From contig CATIUR010000001.1 in NCBI GenBank assembly GCA_949592205.1, positions 262,514,250 through 262,578,249 on the forward strand: a stretch of 64,000 nucleotides of DNA, given 5' to 3'. Source of the stretch: Helichrysum umbraculigerum. Lineage: Eukaryota; Streptophyta; Magnoliopsida; Asterales; Asteraceae. A model generated the notes under the pieces. That model did no database searches and was not told where the DNA came from. It saw nothing but the letters and a program-made list of their open reading frames with translations. Positions 12,250 to 26,500 of the stretch are shown here, one piece after another. Numbering within the stretch: the first letter of the stretch is position 1; the number at the start of each line of letters is the position of its first letter. The translations under genes were made by a program, and so were the position numbers.

Positions 12250-12576
12250 AGTAAATTCTATAAATGGTCCCCGTGGTTTTCACCGATTTACGAAAAAGGT
12301 CCCTATACTTCTTTTTTCACTTTTTTAGTCCAATAAGTTTACGTTTTGCTCGAAAATGGTCCCTCCTCCACCTAAAATGATTAAAGTACCATTCCTTTTG
12401 TCATTTTCGGATAGTCACGATTTAAACATTCAAAGGGTACTTTAGTTATTTTAGGTGCGTGAGGGACCATTTCCGAGCAAAATTTAAACTTATTGGACTG
12501 AAAAAATTAAAAAAGAAGTATAGGGACCGTTTTCGTAAATCGAGGTAAACCACAGGGACCATTTATAAAATTTACT
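12250..12576. mobile_element. Foldback MITE with long terminal inverted repeats
   Basis: The left end agtaaattctataaatggtc pairs with the right end gaccatttataaaatttact. The inverted similarity continues inward through gggacc, tttacgaaaa and aagtatagggacc-type words. It lies between an (ATT)n and a (TA)n tract. The target duplication is unclear, because the flanks match only partly. Confidence 0.75.
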
Positions 12577-12578
12577 TT

Positions 12579-12582
<4 letters not shown>

Positions 12583-12646
<64 letters not shown>
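12583..12646. repeat. (TA)n microsatellite
   Basis: About 32 TA units starting directly beside the foldback element. Confidence 0.95.
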
Positions 12647-12648
<2 letters not shown>

Positions 12649-13202
12649 GAAACCTACAAGACTATAACTACCTCACCTATTATATATACAACCACAAATA
12701 TTTACACAATACCTTACTTGAAGCTTACACTCACAACTACTGAAGGGACAACTCACATACAACTAGGTCAAAGGCTCTTTGATCACCAGATTTACATAAG
12801 GTGAAACCAACAAACAACCAATCAAAATGTTTCAACTCTTTTACATAGATCATAATCCAACTAGCCACACTCAACACAAGAAGTATATTATTTTTCCATT
12901 TATTTTACACACACCACCACCACAAATTCATTTTCACTTTTATTTTTTAATTATATTATATATATCTTAACTAAAGAAAATAACAACCCTCCCGCATCCC
13001 CTTTCTTTTAGGAGGTGATAAATAAACCAGACAAATTGATGCAAACACCAAAATGATGCTATAGTATATTTGTATGTTAAGCTTTAACTGTTGTAGCGTG
13101 TGTTGTATTATATATTTTTTGTGTTGTATCTATCAACTCTCTTTCTTTTATTCATCCCATATAAACACACCCACATATATGCTTTATCCCAATAGATCTT
13201 AC
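12647..13202. other. Unassigned intergenic DNA
   Basis: AT-rich and of low complexity. I see no coding sequence, RNA gene or repeat boundary. Confidence 0.5.
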
Positions 13203-13827
13203 TAGGGATGACAATGGGCGAAAAAATGCCCCCGCCACCCGTGGGTACCCGTCCATCGTGGGTGGATAAACCCGCAAAAATTTCACCCGGTAGTGGGTTA
13301 CGAGTATGAACCTTTACCCGTTGGCAGATCATGGTAGGGTGATGGGTATGAACTTTTACCCGTGGGTAAACCTGACCTACGAACGTATTGTATAATTTAT
13401 CAAATATATATGCATATGTAATGGTTAATTTTAGCAATATATAATGAAACTATTCATATAGAGACTAAAAAGTACAATAGATACTTATCAAATGATCAAG
13501 AAACAAATATCAAACAAATGGATAGCTATAGAACTATTAGTCTGCATGTCTTAAATTTTAACAATTTAATTCATTTAAAATTAAGATCCGTTGATTTGAA
13601 CATGTTTTAATTCATTTTTTTAGATTAAAATTATATAAAATATTTTGATATTTAATTGAAAATTTGTATTATTTAAACCCCGCCAGTTACCCGCGACCCT
13701 GCGGATACGGGTGTAAAAATAAACCCGCTACCGGGTATCCGCAGGGTTGCAGGGAAAAAAAAACCCATGCAGGCGGGTAATGAGTTTGGCATATCCATAC
13801 CTACGACCTGCGGGTGCCATCCCTTAT
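13203..13827. mobile_element. hAT-like non-autonomous element with CCCG-rich ends
   Basis: The left end is agggatgacaatgggcg and the right end ...cgggtgccatccct, so the outer agggatg/catccct repeats are inverted. The arms are rich in 'acccg(c/t)gggt' words, while the centre is AT-rich. The flanks share atctta but not a clean 8-bp duplication, so the superfamily call is tentative. An open frame at 13108-13437 (minus) is repeat sequence only. Confidence 0.55.
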
Positions 13828-14798
13828 CTTATTACAAAAAATAATTGGTGAGCCGAATGCCTTTGCAATAGTAAATATTAACTATTAATTCGGTAAATGT
13901 ACAACGTGGAAGATTAAACAATATGCTTTTCCATACTCAAGCTCTTGAAGAGTTGAAAACATTTCAAATGCAAAATGATCTCCTAAACGTAAAGGGTGAT
14001 TATACTTCCACTATTAATTACTAATAAATCCACAACAACTATGCATCTATATGTTGTATTGTACAAATAAATAATGCATAGTTATAAATTTATTAAAATT
14101 TAATAATTTATGGTAGAAATATCAGTACACAAACGTAAATACTAACTCGGGTGGGAGATTCTTGTCCTAAAAACTACTACTGTATTCACAACTCACAGGG
14201 TTGATTGAACTTGATTTTTAAAATAGATTACAATCCAAGAAAAGCTCCAAGTCCAACGCATTGAGCTGAAATGCTGAATCCCATCTGTTGGGCCCGGAGG
14301 CCCCAACTCAGGCCCATACTGATGAGGAGCAAATAAATGAGCTTATATATTGAAATACGTAGGCTGGAAGTCTGGAACTAATCACCAAGCCGATATAATT
14401 GGGCCTGGACAGTGGGCCCTTCAAAGATTTTTAATGTCTTTGGAGATTAGTGGTGAACAAATAAACCCAGAAAATCGACCCGGTAAGAACCGGTATAACC
14501 CAACCTGGTTCGGGTTTTTTCACTACCCGGCGGGTAGGGAACCGGTTTGAGGTTTTGGATTTCAAAATCGGGTTGGAACCGGGTCGGGTTGGAAAACCCG
14601 GTAAAAAATCGGTTGAAATGGGTCAAAACCCCGGTTCGGGTCGGGTCGGGTAGGTCAACAACCCGGTTTTCATTTTGTTGACCAAAATCCGGTTTGGGTA
14701 ACGGGTCGGGTCGGGTTGTGCAAAAAACCCGGTTTGTTCACGCCTACTGGAGATGCGCAATCATGAAAAATAATAATAATAATAATAATATGGGGTAA
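13828..14798. repeat. Intergenic DNA with a CCGGTT/CGGGT-rich degenerate repeat
   Basis: Between about 14470 and 14745 the words cgggtcgggt, ccggtt and aacccgg recur many times on both strands, giving a GC-rich island in AT-rich DNA. This resembles the arms of the hAT-like elements nearby. The rest of the stretch shows nothing recognisable. Confidence 0.5.
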
Positions 14799-15063
14799 TA
14801 ATCCTTCGGTCCCATTACAAGTGTTCTATTTTGACTTTTTGGAGTCTTTATTTTTCAATTTTAACCTTAAATAAATATTTTTGTTTGTGTTATATAATAC
14901 TTGATGCAAAATATATGAATGGATTGAGTTTTAAATGTATTTTAATTGGTATAATGTTTATCAAGTATTATATAACACAAACAAAAATATTTTAAGTCAA
15001 AGTTAAAAAAAGAAAGACTTTGAAAAGTTAAAACAGAACACTTGTAATGGGACGGAGGTAGTA
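14799..15063. mobile_element. Stowaway MITE (Tc1/mariner type)
   Basis: Terminal inverted repeats (ccttcggtcccattacaagt, left; acttgtaatgggacggaggt, right) belong to the CTCCCTCCGTCCC family of plant Stowaway elements, with TA at each edge. The interior is AT-rich and itself partly palindromic. Confidence 0.8.
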
Positions 15064-17255
15064 TTAAACAATTAAGGATGTCAAGTGGAATATAAAAGTT
15101 TGTAAAGAGGTTAACATCTTCGTCATGGATAATTTTAAACGAAAGGCTTCCGACCTAAGTAATCTTGACAAAAGTGGTGGAACTCGGAATAAGTTGTGTT
15201 TGCAACCATCAAAGGCATGGATATTCAACCTTCACAATCAACAAACCTTCCGAAATGGGTCTAGCAATGTTTGATGGTGGTGAACCAAGCCGCACTTGGG
15301 ATCATACCGCAGCTTAGAAATGAAATAAGTTTTAGCCTAAATTAATCAAGTATAGAAGTAAAGATTTCTTTAGATCTCAAGAAGAGAGGAAAAAAGTATC
15401 CACTCACTGGATTGAATTGGTAGCATACTAACATCACCCCACTCAATTACCCTTTTTGTAACTTCTTTGTTTTTTCTAGCTCGTTGATAAAACGCTAATA
15501 CAAATTCACTGTTAAGGGAAAAAAATAACTGTATACTAAGTCGGATGAATATATGTATTATATACTAGTGTTAAATCTCGTGCGATACACGTCACGTTAT
15601 TATTCATATTGCAGCTCTAGAAATACAAATCTCAATATTTGTGACGCACATTATTCCTTCATATGCAACCCTATTGTATGAGATTCGAAGTGAGCTAGGT
15701 AACCCTATTTGAAACACACATATAAAAAAAAATACAAATAATCCTTGCCCCCATTCTCACAAAACATAACCGATGTGGTTACTTTATTTGAATTCAGATT
15801 CAAATTTGATGAAGCCACGCCACCTAAGTGATATGGCTTATTAAAAGATAAACTTTGAATGTTTGAATGTACTGACTACAGAGTAAAAATGATAAAACTA
15901 TGGTATTGTAATTGTAATTATGATAGAAATAGAGTAAAAATGATAAGTAATAATGATAAAATCATGATTTGGTACATAATAAATTGACTACATTATAAAT
16001 CTCACCTGAAACACTTACTTTTCTCACTACATGGCCAAATTCACGACAACACAAAGAACAAACTCCCATCAAAATATTTGCATTGTTGCACCTTCTATCT
16101 ATCCATAATAATTACGAAAAGAATAATAATACATATACTAAAGATAACTCCCCGGCGCGGAGATGATAGTTTCTTTTACTATTGCTTCTCCCTTCGACCC
16201 GCGAAGTAGGCAAGCAGGAATCTCTCCCCCTTTCTGTTTAGTAAAGACTTGAATAGATGCCTTCCTTCAAATATAGTTTTATAACTTAAAAGGAAAAAAA
16301 GAAACGAAACATAAGATGCAAAGCATGTTGGGATGTCTTTAACCTTTGATTCAACGATCAGGTAAAGGTAAATATCAGGACACACACAACTGATATATGA
16401 TTGCAATAGAATCATATGTACTGAACGAAGTGAATGTAAATGTGTCATATCGTATCTTAACGTGCTCTGTATTTTGGGGTTTAACAATGCCAATATTCAT
16501 GATTTTATCCCCAAAAGTCATTGAATTATTGCTTGAGGTTTAGAGAGTGCCACATTAGAAAATTGTTTTTGTTAGAGAACAAATGATGACAAGCTAAGGA
16601 GAAAGACAATTATCACTACGTATTAATTAGTAAGTATATATGAAAGAAGATGGATGAGGTTATTAGGTGGAATGTCGTATTTCAAAAACACTGCTAAAAG
16701 CCTAAAAATACATAATGAAATATGCAATACGAGTAAAAATACTCGCCCTACCCGGGTAAAGTGAACAGGGAAAGCCTCCTTTGTTTACCCGTTTTATGCA
16801 TATATTTCATTGTTAAAATATGATACTCCGTATGATACTACAAATGTAACCAAGAAACGATCCACATATTGATGTGAATATCGTTTGTTTAACCAGTTAA
16901 TTAACTACAATTTTCTTTTTCATTGTGGCTTAAAACTTCATGGATTCATTTATTAAATAACAATTGGCGTGAATGGAAGTGTGGGCTAGTCACACAGCAT
17001 TCCTTTTACTGTTTTACATGTATATATGTATATAATAATAATAATAATAAATTAATATCTATGATCAATAACAATAAAAACAAATTGCTGATGAAACTTT
17101 TTGACGATGTAATTTCTTTCTAGTTTCATACAATCTAATCATTTGCACATAATCTTGAGTTTATTGGATGTTCATTACCATATATCCATCAGTGGTACTA
17201 TACTTGATCGATTATCTAGTTACCTTTCTAAATTCACAACCCGTATGCTCTCAAA
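15064..17255. other. Intergenic DNA upstream of the NLR gene
   Basis: No gene recognised. A possible minus-strand Helitron 3' end lies near 15566 (ACTAGT beside a tcgtgcgatacacg hairpin-like word). An open frame at 16179-16493 (minus) has no recognisable domain and is treated as chance. The last 250 bases must contain the NLR promoter and leader. A weak TATA-like catatatcc at about 17178 is the only candidate and is not convincing. Confidence 0.4.
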
Positions 17256-20200
17256 ATGACTTCCTATGCATCTTCGTCTTCAACAACACATTCATGGGAA
17301 CATGATGTTTTCCTGAGCTTCCGAGGTGAGGATACTCGCAATAGTTTCATCGGCTATCTTTATCGTGCCTTGGTTAACAAAGGCATTAGAACCTTCAAAG
17401 ATGACAAGAAGCTTGAGATTGGGAAACCAATCGCCATCGAACTCCTAAATGCAATAGAAAAATCAAGATTTGCTGTCGTAGTTTTGTCAAGCAATTTTGC
17501 AACATCAAAATGGTGTTTGGAGGAGATTGCCAAGGTTGTTTATTGCATGAAAAAAGGCAAGCTGATTGCTATTCCTGTTTTTTACCATGTTTCTCCCTCT
17601 GATGTACACCATCAAAGTAACTGCTTCGAACAAGACTTTGCCGCTTATGAAAACGATCCTGAAGTAGCTCCAGAGAAGGTCGAAAAATGGAGAGCTGCTT
17701 TCAGAAAATTGGGGTCGATTTCAGGAGCACATGTTACAGGAGACAGGTAATTAACTATTTCATTTTCACAATAGTATCTCATTTAACTTCTTTCTGTGTC
17801 TTGTTGTTCTGCTGTAATCCTGTAAGAAAATGAGTTTCTAATCATATCGCGACTTACTGGCCAACTCGGAACTAGACACGGAAATAGTTGGTGAAATTGG
17901 TGACGAAGTGCTGGGCTCTTGTAATCTCATAACGTGTCAGGCTATATATATATTCTCTCGACATAATTCCATATAAGCAATTTTCAAGTCCAATATTGAG
18001 TCAAAACATCATATATGTCATCAGCCCCGGAGCTCGAAATTGGGTGGCCCAGTGCCACGACAAAAAAGAGGCCATTTTAAATACATTTTTTTATATATAC
18101 ATGACATAAAAAGGCTAATCACTACTAAGATGATAGACCCAATTTCTTAGATTTGAAACTCATATTTTAATTTTGGGCCTTTTTATGTGATCAAACAAAT
18201 TAAAAAAATACAGTAGCTAATATGATAGACCCAACTTTTTAAATTTGCATTGTTATGAAATATGGGCTTGAAAATGAACCTACATACATGAACTATACGT
18301 AAAATTTGGAGGCCCAATAGAAATGGGGGCCCTGTGCGGTCGCCCATACGGCACTCCCTCATCTCCGGGCCTCTATGTCATTAACGAGTTTTTTTAGCTG
18401 CGCATTGGGTGGCAAGTAAAATTATACTATATTTTTTTATGAGTAAATAATATGCACTTAGTGGAATATATAAGGTAACATGTCAATATACGTACCGCAT
18501 ATACTAATCTTCATAGTACAACACAAAAACACTTTAATTCCAAACAATTGCCTAACTTGTTTATAAAATTTCAAGATCTTATTGTATGGTGTTTGATTAC
18601 TTGTTTTCTCCACACCTTTGATTAAAGCCGGCTGAAGAGTTGGATCATAAGGTGTTTTTATTAACATGATCATTACTGAGACTTGATGTACACATAAATA
18701 ATTAAACATAGTTACACAAATACTCAAGTCGCTCAACTAATGTTATCGTGGTGTTTGAGGCTTTTTTGACACCCTTCTTCTTCAATAGGGTTATCCACAA
18801 TAGTTAAGGGTATGACAAAATACTTGTATAATATAATTATAGTGTTATTTTTATTGTTTAGCCATCTTTATCACAATGATATACATTAATTAGTTGTATT
18901 ATTTATTCACATTAAATATTCTTGATATAATAAAAAGAAAGTACTTACTTCGGAAGTAATAATGGTAAAAAGAAGAAAAAGAGAGATGTTGAGTTTAAAA
19001 CTTATAGTATGTACTTATAATATATATCATCACTCTATGATATATTCCCTCCGTCCCAAAATAAGTGTCTCATTTTGACTTTTAAAAGTCATTATTTTTC
19101 AACTTTGACCTTAAATATTTTTAATTGTGTTATATGATATTTGATACAAAATATATGAATTGATTGACTTTTAAATGTATTTTTGTTGGTATAATTTTCA
19201 TCATATATTTTATAACACAAACAAATATATTTAAAGTCAAAGTTGAAAAAGAAACACTTTTAAAAGTCAAATTGAGACACTTATTTTGGGACGGAGGGAG
19301 TATCAATCTTACTCATATGGTCATACCTCAACATTTGACTATTTTCTCAAACCTTTCAAGTTTATAGGCCATATTAGTTCACACCCTATTCAAAAGTCTT
19401 TATTTTAAGTTATTTTAATAGTAGAGTAACAATTAGTCAATGAGTAGGGTTATGAATACTTTTCATGTACTTGTTAAATGAGTTGCTACATATGTTTATG
19501 AGCAGGTTATGAATAGGAGAATTACAATTTGATAATTGTAGTAGATCCGGTTATATACCTTGATTAAAAAAATTCACATATAACATCTCATCATTAGACT
19601 CGAAATATATCACACATATCCAATTAATTATTAATTTTATCATCAGATCATTATTGGTAAGTTAATAACTCATTAAACAAAGTTGATGTTATTAGTTAAT
19701 ACTTATCGAAGACAACTGATTTCACACAATTTTTTTTTTGTTACACCAATAACTGTGTTTTATAGTGTTGTATTATAGTATTATACAACACTATGAAACA
19801 CATACACTGGTGTTCGGAAAAAGATTAATAATAGTAGCGTACGAATCATCTCACATTCCCCTCCTTTGATTAGACCAAAGTTAAAACTTTATTTATTATT
19901 ACATGATTAATAGGTTATAAAATTGATAGACAATTTTAAAGATCAATGATAGACAATATTTTATTGTTACACCCTTTACTAGGGATGTTTATGGTCCGAT
20001 TTGACCAGTTTGAGCATAAAGTTTAAACCAAACCAATAATCACGATTTGACGATTTCTCAAACCAAACCACCCAAATTGATGTGTCAAACCAAACCAATC
20101 AAAACCGGTTTGGTTTGGCTGGTTTAACGGTTTAAACCAATACTTTTTATATATCATTTTCAATAAAAATAAAAATATTAACTAACATTCAAGTTACATA

Positions 20201-21394
20201 AGATGAGTAATCGTCCAATTGCAATATCTTTAAAGTTTATAAAGATATAAATACATGACCTAATACTAGTAAAAAAAAATTAAGTTTTTAATTATATCAA
20301 TCGATAAAAATTGACTTGTATAACATTGAAGAACCTACATTTTGTAGGAGTTGCTAAATTATACTATTAAATGAATAGTATCCATCCAATAAACTATTGA
20401 CAAGTGCTTATTTTTCTATGATATTTTATTTAATTGAAAATAATATAGTTGTAGGAGTAGTATGTGATAAGAAGAGAGTGGCACTTTAGTTTGTTTTTGG
20501 AAGGACACGTGGCTTGGAGATTATCCCTTGTATCTTCGGTATAACAGATTATACCGGTTAGAGCAAAACAAGGACTATTTAATTATTGATCGCATATCTA
20601 ATGGAAGTTGGTCTTGGAATTGGTCTACATCAAAGTTAGGGGCGCATAACATGTCTTCATTTAATGCTCTTTTGGGCGAGATAGGTAACATGGAGATTCA
20701 TTCCGAATCTGATGCTTGTGTTTAGTCGTTAGCCAATGATGGTAAGTTCTTGGTTGGCGTCACGCGTCGATTTTTGGATGATCATATGTTGCCTTCGATG
20801 GTTCCTTCGACGACATGGGAAAAAACCTTACCCCGGAAAGTTAACGTATTTCTATGGCCTACGATTTTGGACAGACTCCCCCATCGATTGAATCTTTCAT
20901 TGAGAGGTATGGAAATTCAGGATATTTCATGTCCATCTTGCCAAGGAAACGTGGAGCCCGGTCAGCACATTTTTTCCGAGTGTGATGTTGCTCGAAGCAT
21001 ATGGCGTCTAGTTCGTATATGGTGTGATATTCCTATGCCTCAATTTGATTCCTTTGTGGAGTGGCGTGATTGGTTGAGCTCGTGGCATACTTCTCTAGCG
21101 AAGAAGAAACGCACTTATGTCATTATTGTGTCTTCTTTGTGGATGTTATGGCGTTATCGGAATAATGTCATTTTTGGCTCTCTTTCTATGAGGAAAGAGG
21201 ACATTTTCGATAACATTCGTTTGTATTCTTTTTCTTGGCTTAGTTGTAGATGTGGTAAGATTCGTAGTTTGAATGATTGGTCAATGTCTCCTATGTATTC
21301 CTAGCTCCTCGCTAGTTTTTATATATAAAAGTTTGTTTGCTGTTCAAAAAAAAAGTATGTGATAAGAAGAGAGTTGGTGAGAAAAGAAAATAGT

Positions 21395-21465
<71 letters not shown>

Positions 21466-23476
21466 TCAAATGAGAACCACTTTAAAGTTGAGAACTGTAA
21501 GAACCACAACGAATATGTGTTTATCCACATGTGATTAACTTCAATCATATGTGAACATTGATGTAAGTTTAATTGAAAAAGAAAAAAGTCAAAAAAAATC
21601 TTAAAATCATATCGAAAAACGCAAAAAACAAATACATGTTCACATGTGAACGATAATGTGAACAAATCGGTTAAAATGTGTTTTAAGACGTAAATTTATG
21701 ATTTTTTTTTTACTTTTTTCTTTTTCAATTAAACGTACATCAATGTTCACATATGATTGAAGTTAATCACATGTGAACAAACACGTATTCGTTGTGGTTC
21801 TCACAGTTCTCAACTTTAAAGTGGTTCTCATTTGAACCTCCCACTATATATATATGTGTGTGTGGCTGGCAAAGCTATACAAATAGCTATAAATATCATC
21901 TAGCTTAAAATTTCGGTATTTTATTCTACCATTCAAAAATAAAAGTATATATTACCATATATTAGCTATAATTTATAAATTGTATATTTTGTAAACTATA
22001 TATACTTTATCTAACTAAACTTTAAAAACACTCGATTGATCAATGTATTGTCTTTAGATTAATCACTTTACTCGATACACACAGAAAATAATTACATGTG
22101 TTTTGTTTAGCGCTAAGTGTCATTTTTGTTTGATCATATCGTCGCTTACAATTTTTCTAATAGGACGTGAAACCGATTAATTCCAAGTTACAGTACTGTT
22201 CGATGAGTGTAAGTGAGTCACTAAGTCGCAACTTTTAAAATTATTGATTAATAAATTATAATATAATTTGTAAATTGTATGTTTTCTAAATTCTATATAT
22301 CTTATCTTACATAAATTTTCACACACTCGGCTAATCAATGTGATGTTTTTCATTAATTATTTAACTTGAAATAACAATAAAACATAGTTTTATTTTATTT
22401 AACGTTAACTGTCATTAATGAACGATAATTATTTATAGATTTTTAATAGAATGTCAACTATGTTGATCCCCAAATTACACTATTAACTTAGAGTAAATGA
22501 GTTACCATGTCACGTTTTGAACGCTAACTGATATTATTGAAGGTGTACCGATATAATGATTAGTTTGACAACTATATAGATTTTAAAATCGATAACTCAA
22601 ATGTAATTGGACAAAGTAAATAATCTTTGAACTATTAAAAACTTCATACAAGCATGTACAATTTGAACGTGACAAACATACACACTTTTGATGAATTTTA
22701 ATCAAATACCTCAAAGTGAATTGACAAATATGTAATGTAAATACGAGAAAGTCTATATAACATGTATGTGACGCCCCAAAATTTTTTATTTTTATTTTTT
22801 ATAACTACTGGTCCCATAATTCATTTTATTAAATGCGAATACAGAATGTTTTATATATATATAAAAAATACGAGATACATAAAAAATTTATTTAAAATAT
22901 ATATATATATATATAGTGGAATGATCCAGAGGGAAGTGCATTTTTTGGGGGAAGGGGGGAAGCGTTAGTATGCATCAGGAAGCATATTACCTTCACCCAT
23001 ACAAATCTCGAAAAAAGCAAACTGAAATTTAGTAAATGTTAATCATAATCGATGCTATGAATGTTAAGCTTCCTTGATAAATTCTTTCTTCAAGTTATAG
23101 TATCGATTTATGAATATTAGATCCCAATCCGTTAATATACATCGCGGTGCATATTAGTTAATATGAATTGTGATGCATATTAACAATAAAAATATCTTTC
23201 AAATAATGTGAAGTTTTAATATGCATCGCGATGCATATTAGTTAATATGCATCACACTGCATATTAACAATTTATTAAATAAATATTCATCAATTAATGT
23301 TATGACTTAAAAATGAAATTCATTCGTTAAAATATTCTTTATAGCATCAATTTTGATTACTATTTACCAATAAAAATAATTTTTTGTTGACGTTTTGATT
23401 GATAATTATAATATGCTTCTTGATGCATACTAACGCTTCCCCCCTTCCCCCCAAAAAGGCACTTCCCTCTTGATCA

Positions 23477-23548
<72 letters not shown>

Positions 23549-26500
23549 GTTTACTTAATTAGATCAAACAAGGAACAAAACAAAAGTTGGGCCAGACGAC
23601 ATCGCGTCGCGATTGGACAGAAATCTCGTCGCGATCTATATGTATCGCGTCGAGACCAACTTATTAATTTCTCGCGTTGCCATGGAATTATTGCCGCGAT
23701 TTATGATTTCGTGCCGCGATGTATACATGATCGCGCCGCGATCCTTGTATACACAGACCTCCACAACTCGGATTTATAACGAACTTTGAACGCGCATAAC
23801 TTTTAACTCGTTAGGAGTTACCTCCACTATAACAAAATAAAGCTTTCTCTTTTTGCACTTTTTCAATTTTCACGTTAACGAAGAATACGGACGTATGACT
23901 AAATTTTGGTCAGTTTGGACCATTTTGTGAACAAGTCAAAACCAAATCCACTTGGTTTCAGACTTAGACATTTTACCAACATATTCCAATATCTAGATGG
24001 AGTCATAAACCAACAATAAAAGTACCATACTTCTATCTTGGTTCATTTTGGCCTATTGACCCATTTTAGGCCCATTTTGACACTTTTGACAAAACTAACA
24101 ACAATTCAACTACTACACATCACATTTTAACATAATCAACTTCCTTTCGCTATTAGAATTGACCAAAACTAAACTTGGACATATATTCCAAATTTCCAAG
24201 TTTTACACATTTATACTCAAAACCACTAGTTTAACCACTAACTTCCAAATATATATGTATATACATTAACAACACAAGTTTTCTACATTCATCTTTGACT
24301 TTCCAAGTCAAAGTACTACAAAGTCAAACTAGAAACTTCAAAAGTAAACCATTACTTGACTTCAAAATACGTTGTTTTGGGTGAATTACACAAGCTATTA
24401 TCATAACGATAATCAAAAGAGAAACACTTGCCAATTACAAACAAGCAAGCAAATTCACGCTACGGCTTTGTAATTGCCTTTCCCTTGCTATGCCTGTTGG
24501 GATATGATCACGTAATAAATAAACGCATGTCCGGAATATAGTTTAAGCCTATGGGGTCACACGTATTGACACTTATGCTCAATATAATTGGTTTATATAT
24601 ATGTAACATATATTAGTACCTTCACGAATAAACGTTATTAAAGGTTAATTACATGTTTAAATATTAAAAGAAGATTATGGAAACCAGATGTCTCAACCGG
24701 TGGTTGGAACCTGATATGGAAGGTGGTGGATCACGCGGATCTGAAAACGGATACTTGGGTCAAAAGCCAACCCAACAGGCGGTAGGAGGTCGGTTTCAGC
24801 AAGTATAAATAGAGCTCAAATCCCATCCTTAAACCATATGTTTTCAGAAAGCTTAATTCAACTTAAGGGTTAAGGGTACGAACTAAAGTTCGACTTTGGA
24901 GCTAGAAAGGTAGGGTTTGAAGATTTTTAACTCTAACGAAGATCTGTTCCTGTTTGGTTCGACCAAAGAAGAAAAGCACAAGTGTTGTGAGTGTTGTGAA
25001 CGGCGTACTAGCATACCTATTGAGTTGCTGTCGTGTGTGCGATCGTAGAGAGGTTTTACTTTAAACCTTAATAGTTTTATCTGAAACTCTGCTAAAAGGT
25101 ACATGATTCTTATCTTAATTAATTATATATACATGCTTATTCGCTTCCGCAATTGTGTGACAATTTGATTATCTGTATGTTGTACTCTAACAATGCCCAC
25201 TTTCACCTACAACATTAAACACTTAAAGAATAAGCACATCTCTTAGTGAGCATATAGACAATTAATTAAGTAATTCACCAAAACAAAAAATGATTAAAAC
25301 AAGCAACACTAACCACTTAATCTTAAACAAATAACTACTGAGCGATATGTAGAGATCAAAACACTATGCGGATCCGCGACCAATAGAAACAAGCACCTTA
25401 GTACCATACCACGTCGATATGCATACCAAGTCCACATCATGTGCTATGCACATATTCAACAAGACTATGCTAACAAAGTTAGCAATCTCTACAAAGTTGC
25501 TCATTCCACATAATTCAACAACAAGATTCGTTTAACAACAATAATCAACAACTAACCCCCATATTAGATACAACCACTTGATCATGTGAACCTCTTGCTC
25601 GAAAGCAATCCGGAATCACATAATCATTACCCAATTAACCCCCATATCACTCACCTTTGTGGTTTAGATGAGATTACAACAATGATAAACGAAAGGATTC
25701 CAAATCTTTAGCACCTAATACATAACACAAAGTAATATAACCACATATTTAGAATCCACTAATCATCACAATTAACCAATAATTAACATCAATCCTCCCC
25801 CACTTTAATTTGATTTCCACTTTCATGATCATAATCACTTCTATCATAGTAATACTACTTCCAATTTACACTTTTAAGATAATCATCAATAGTTTACAAG
25901 AATTTTAACTATGATCATGAAGTTACTAATATTCCACTTGTGATTTCTCCACTTTTAAGTAGTAATCAAGTTAGTAATCAATACTAATACATTACTAAAT
26001 ACAATTTAATCGATTTCTAATCCGAATTTTGGATTAAAACCACTAATTAATCAAAACCCACCAAAACCCCAATTCTCTAAGTTTGAAGAATGAAGAATCG
26101 AACTTACTAAATATGGAAAGATGGATTAGACACGATGAATTGATACTTTGTAGCTTGAATTAAAGGATTGGAGGTTGATTTGGGTTGATGATTTTGGTTT
26201 ATCACTTTTCTTCCTTGAAGAATGACACTGGAAAGGTTTTGAAAGGAAAGGAATAACTTAACACGTACGTATACATAAATAAATGTCTTAAGTCGGTTCC
26301 CTTCAATTCCTATTGTCTAGAACTTAGAAACCATTCACAGTTTCTATTATATCTTATTACTTATAATAGTAATAATTTTAAGACAATTATTTATTCGTTC
26401 ACTAAAATAATACATTGAAATTCGGGGTGTTACATCTCTCCCCCGCTTATTCTGTTCATGTCCATACGAACCATTCTTGATGCACTGCAGCGTAGTACAC

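Noticed and set aside
13108..13437. 109-codon minus-strand open frame
   Set aside because: Lies across the terminal arm of a hAT-like repeat; composition follows the acccg repeats.
13196..13835. 8-bp target duplication for the hAT-like element at 13203-13827
   Set aside because: The flanks share only atctta with a shift; no clean 8-bp repeat can be claimed.
19164..19367. 67-codon open frame
   Set aside because: Falls inside the Stowaway MITE and its flank.
21312..21665. 117-codon minus-strand frame with YIYIYI stretch
   Set aside because: Runs through a (TA)n tract and one arm of a foldback element.
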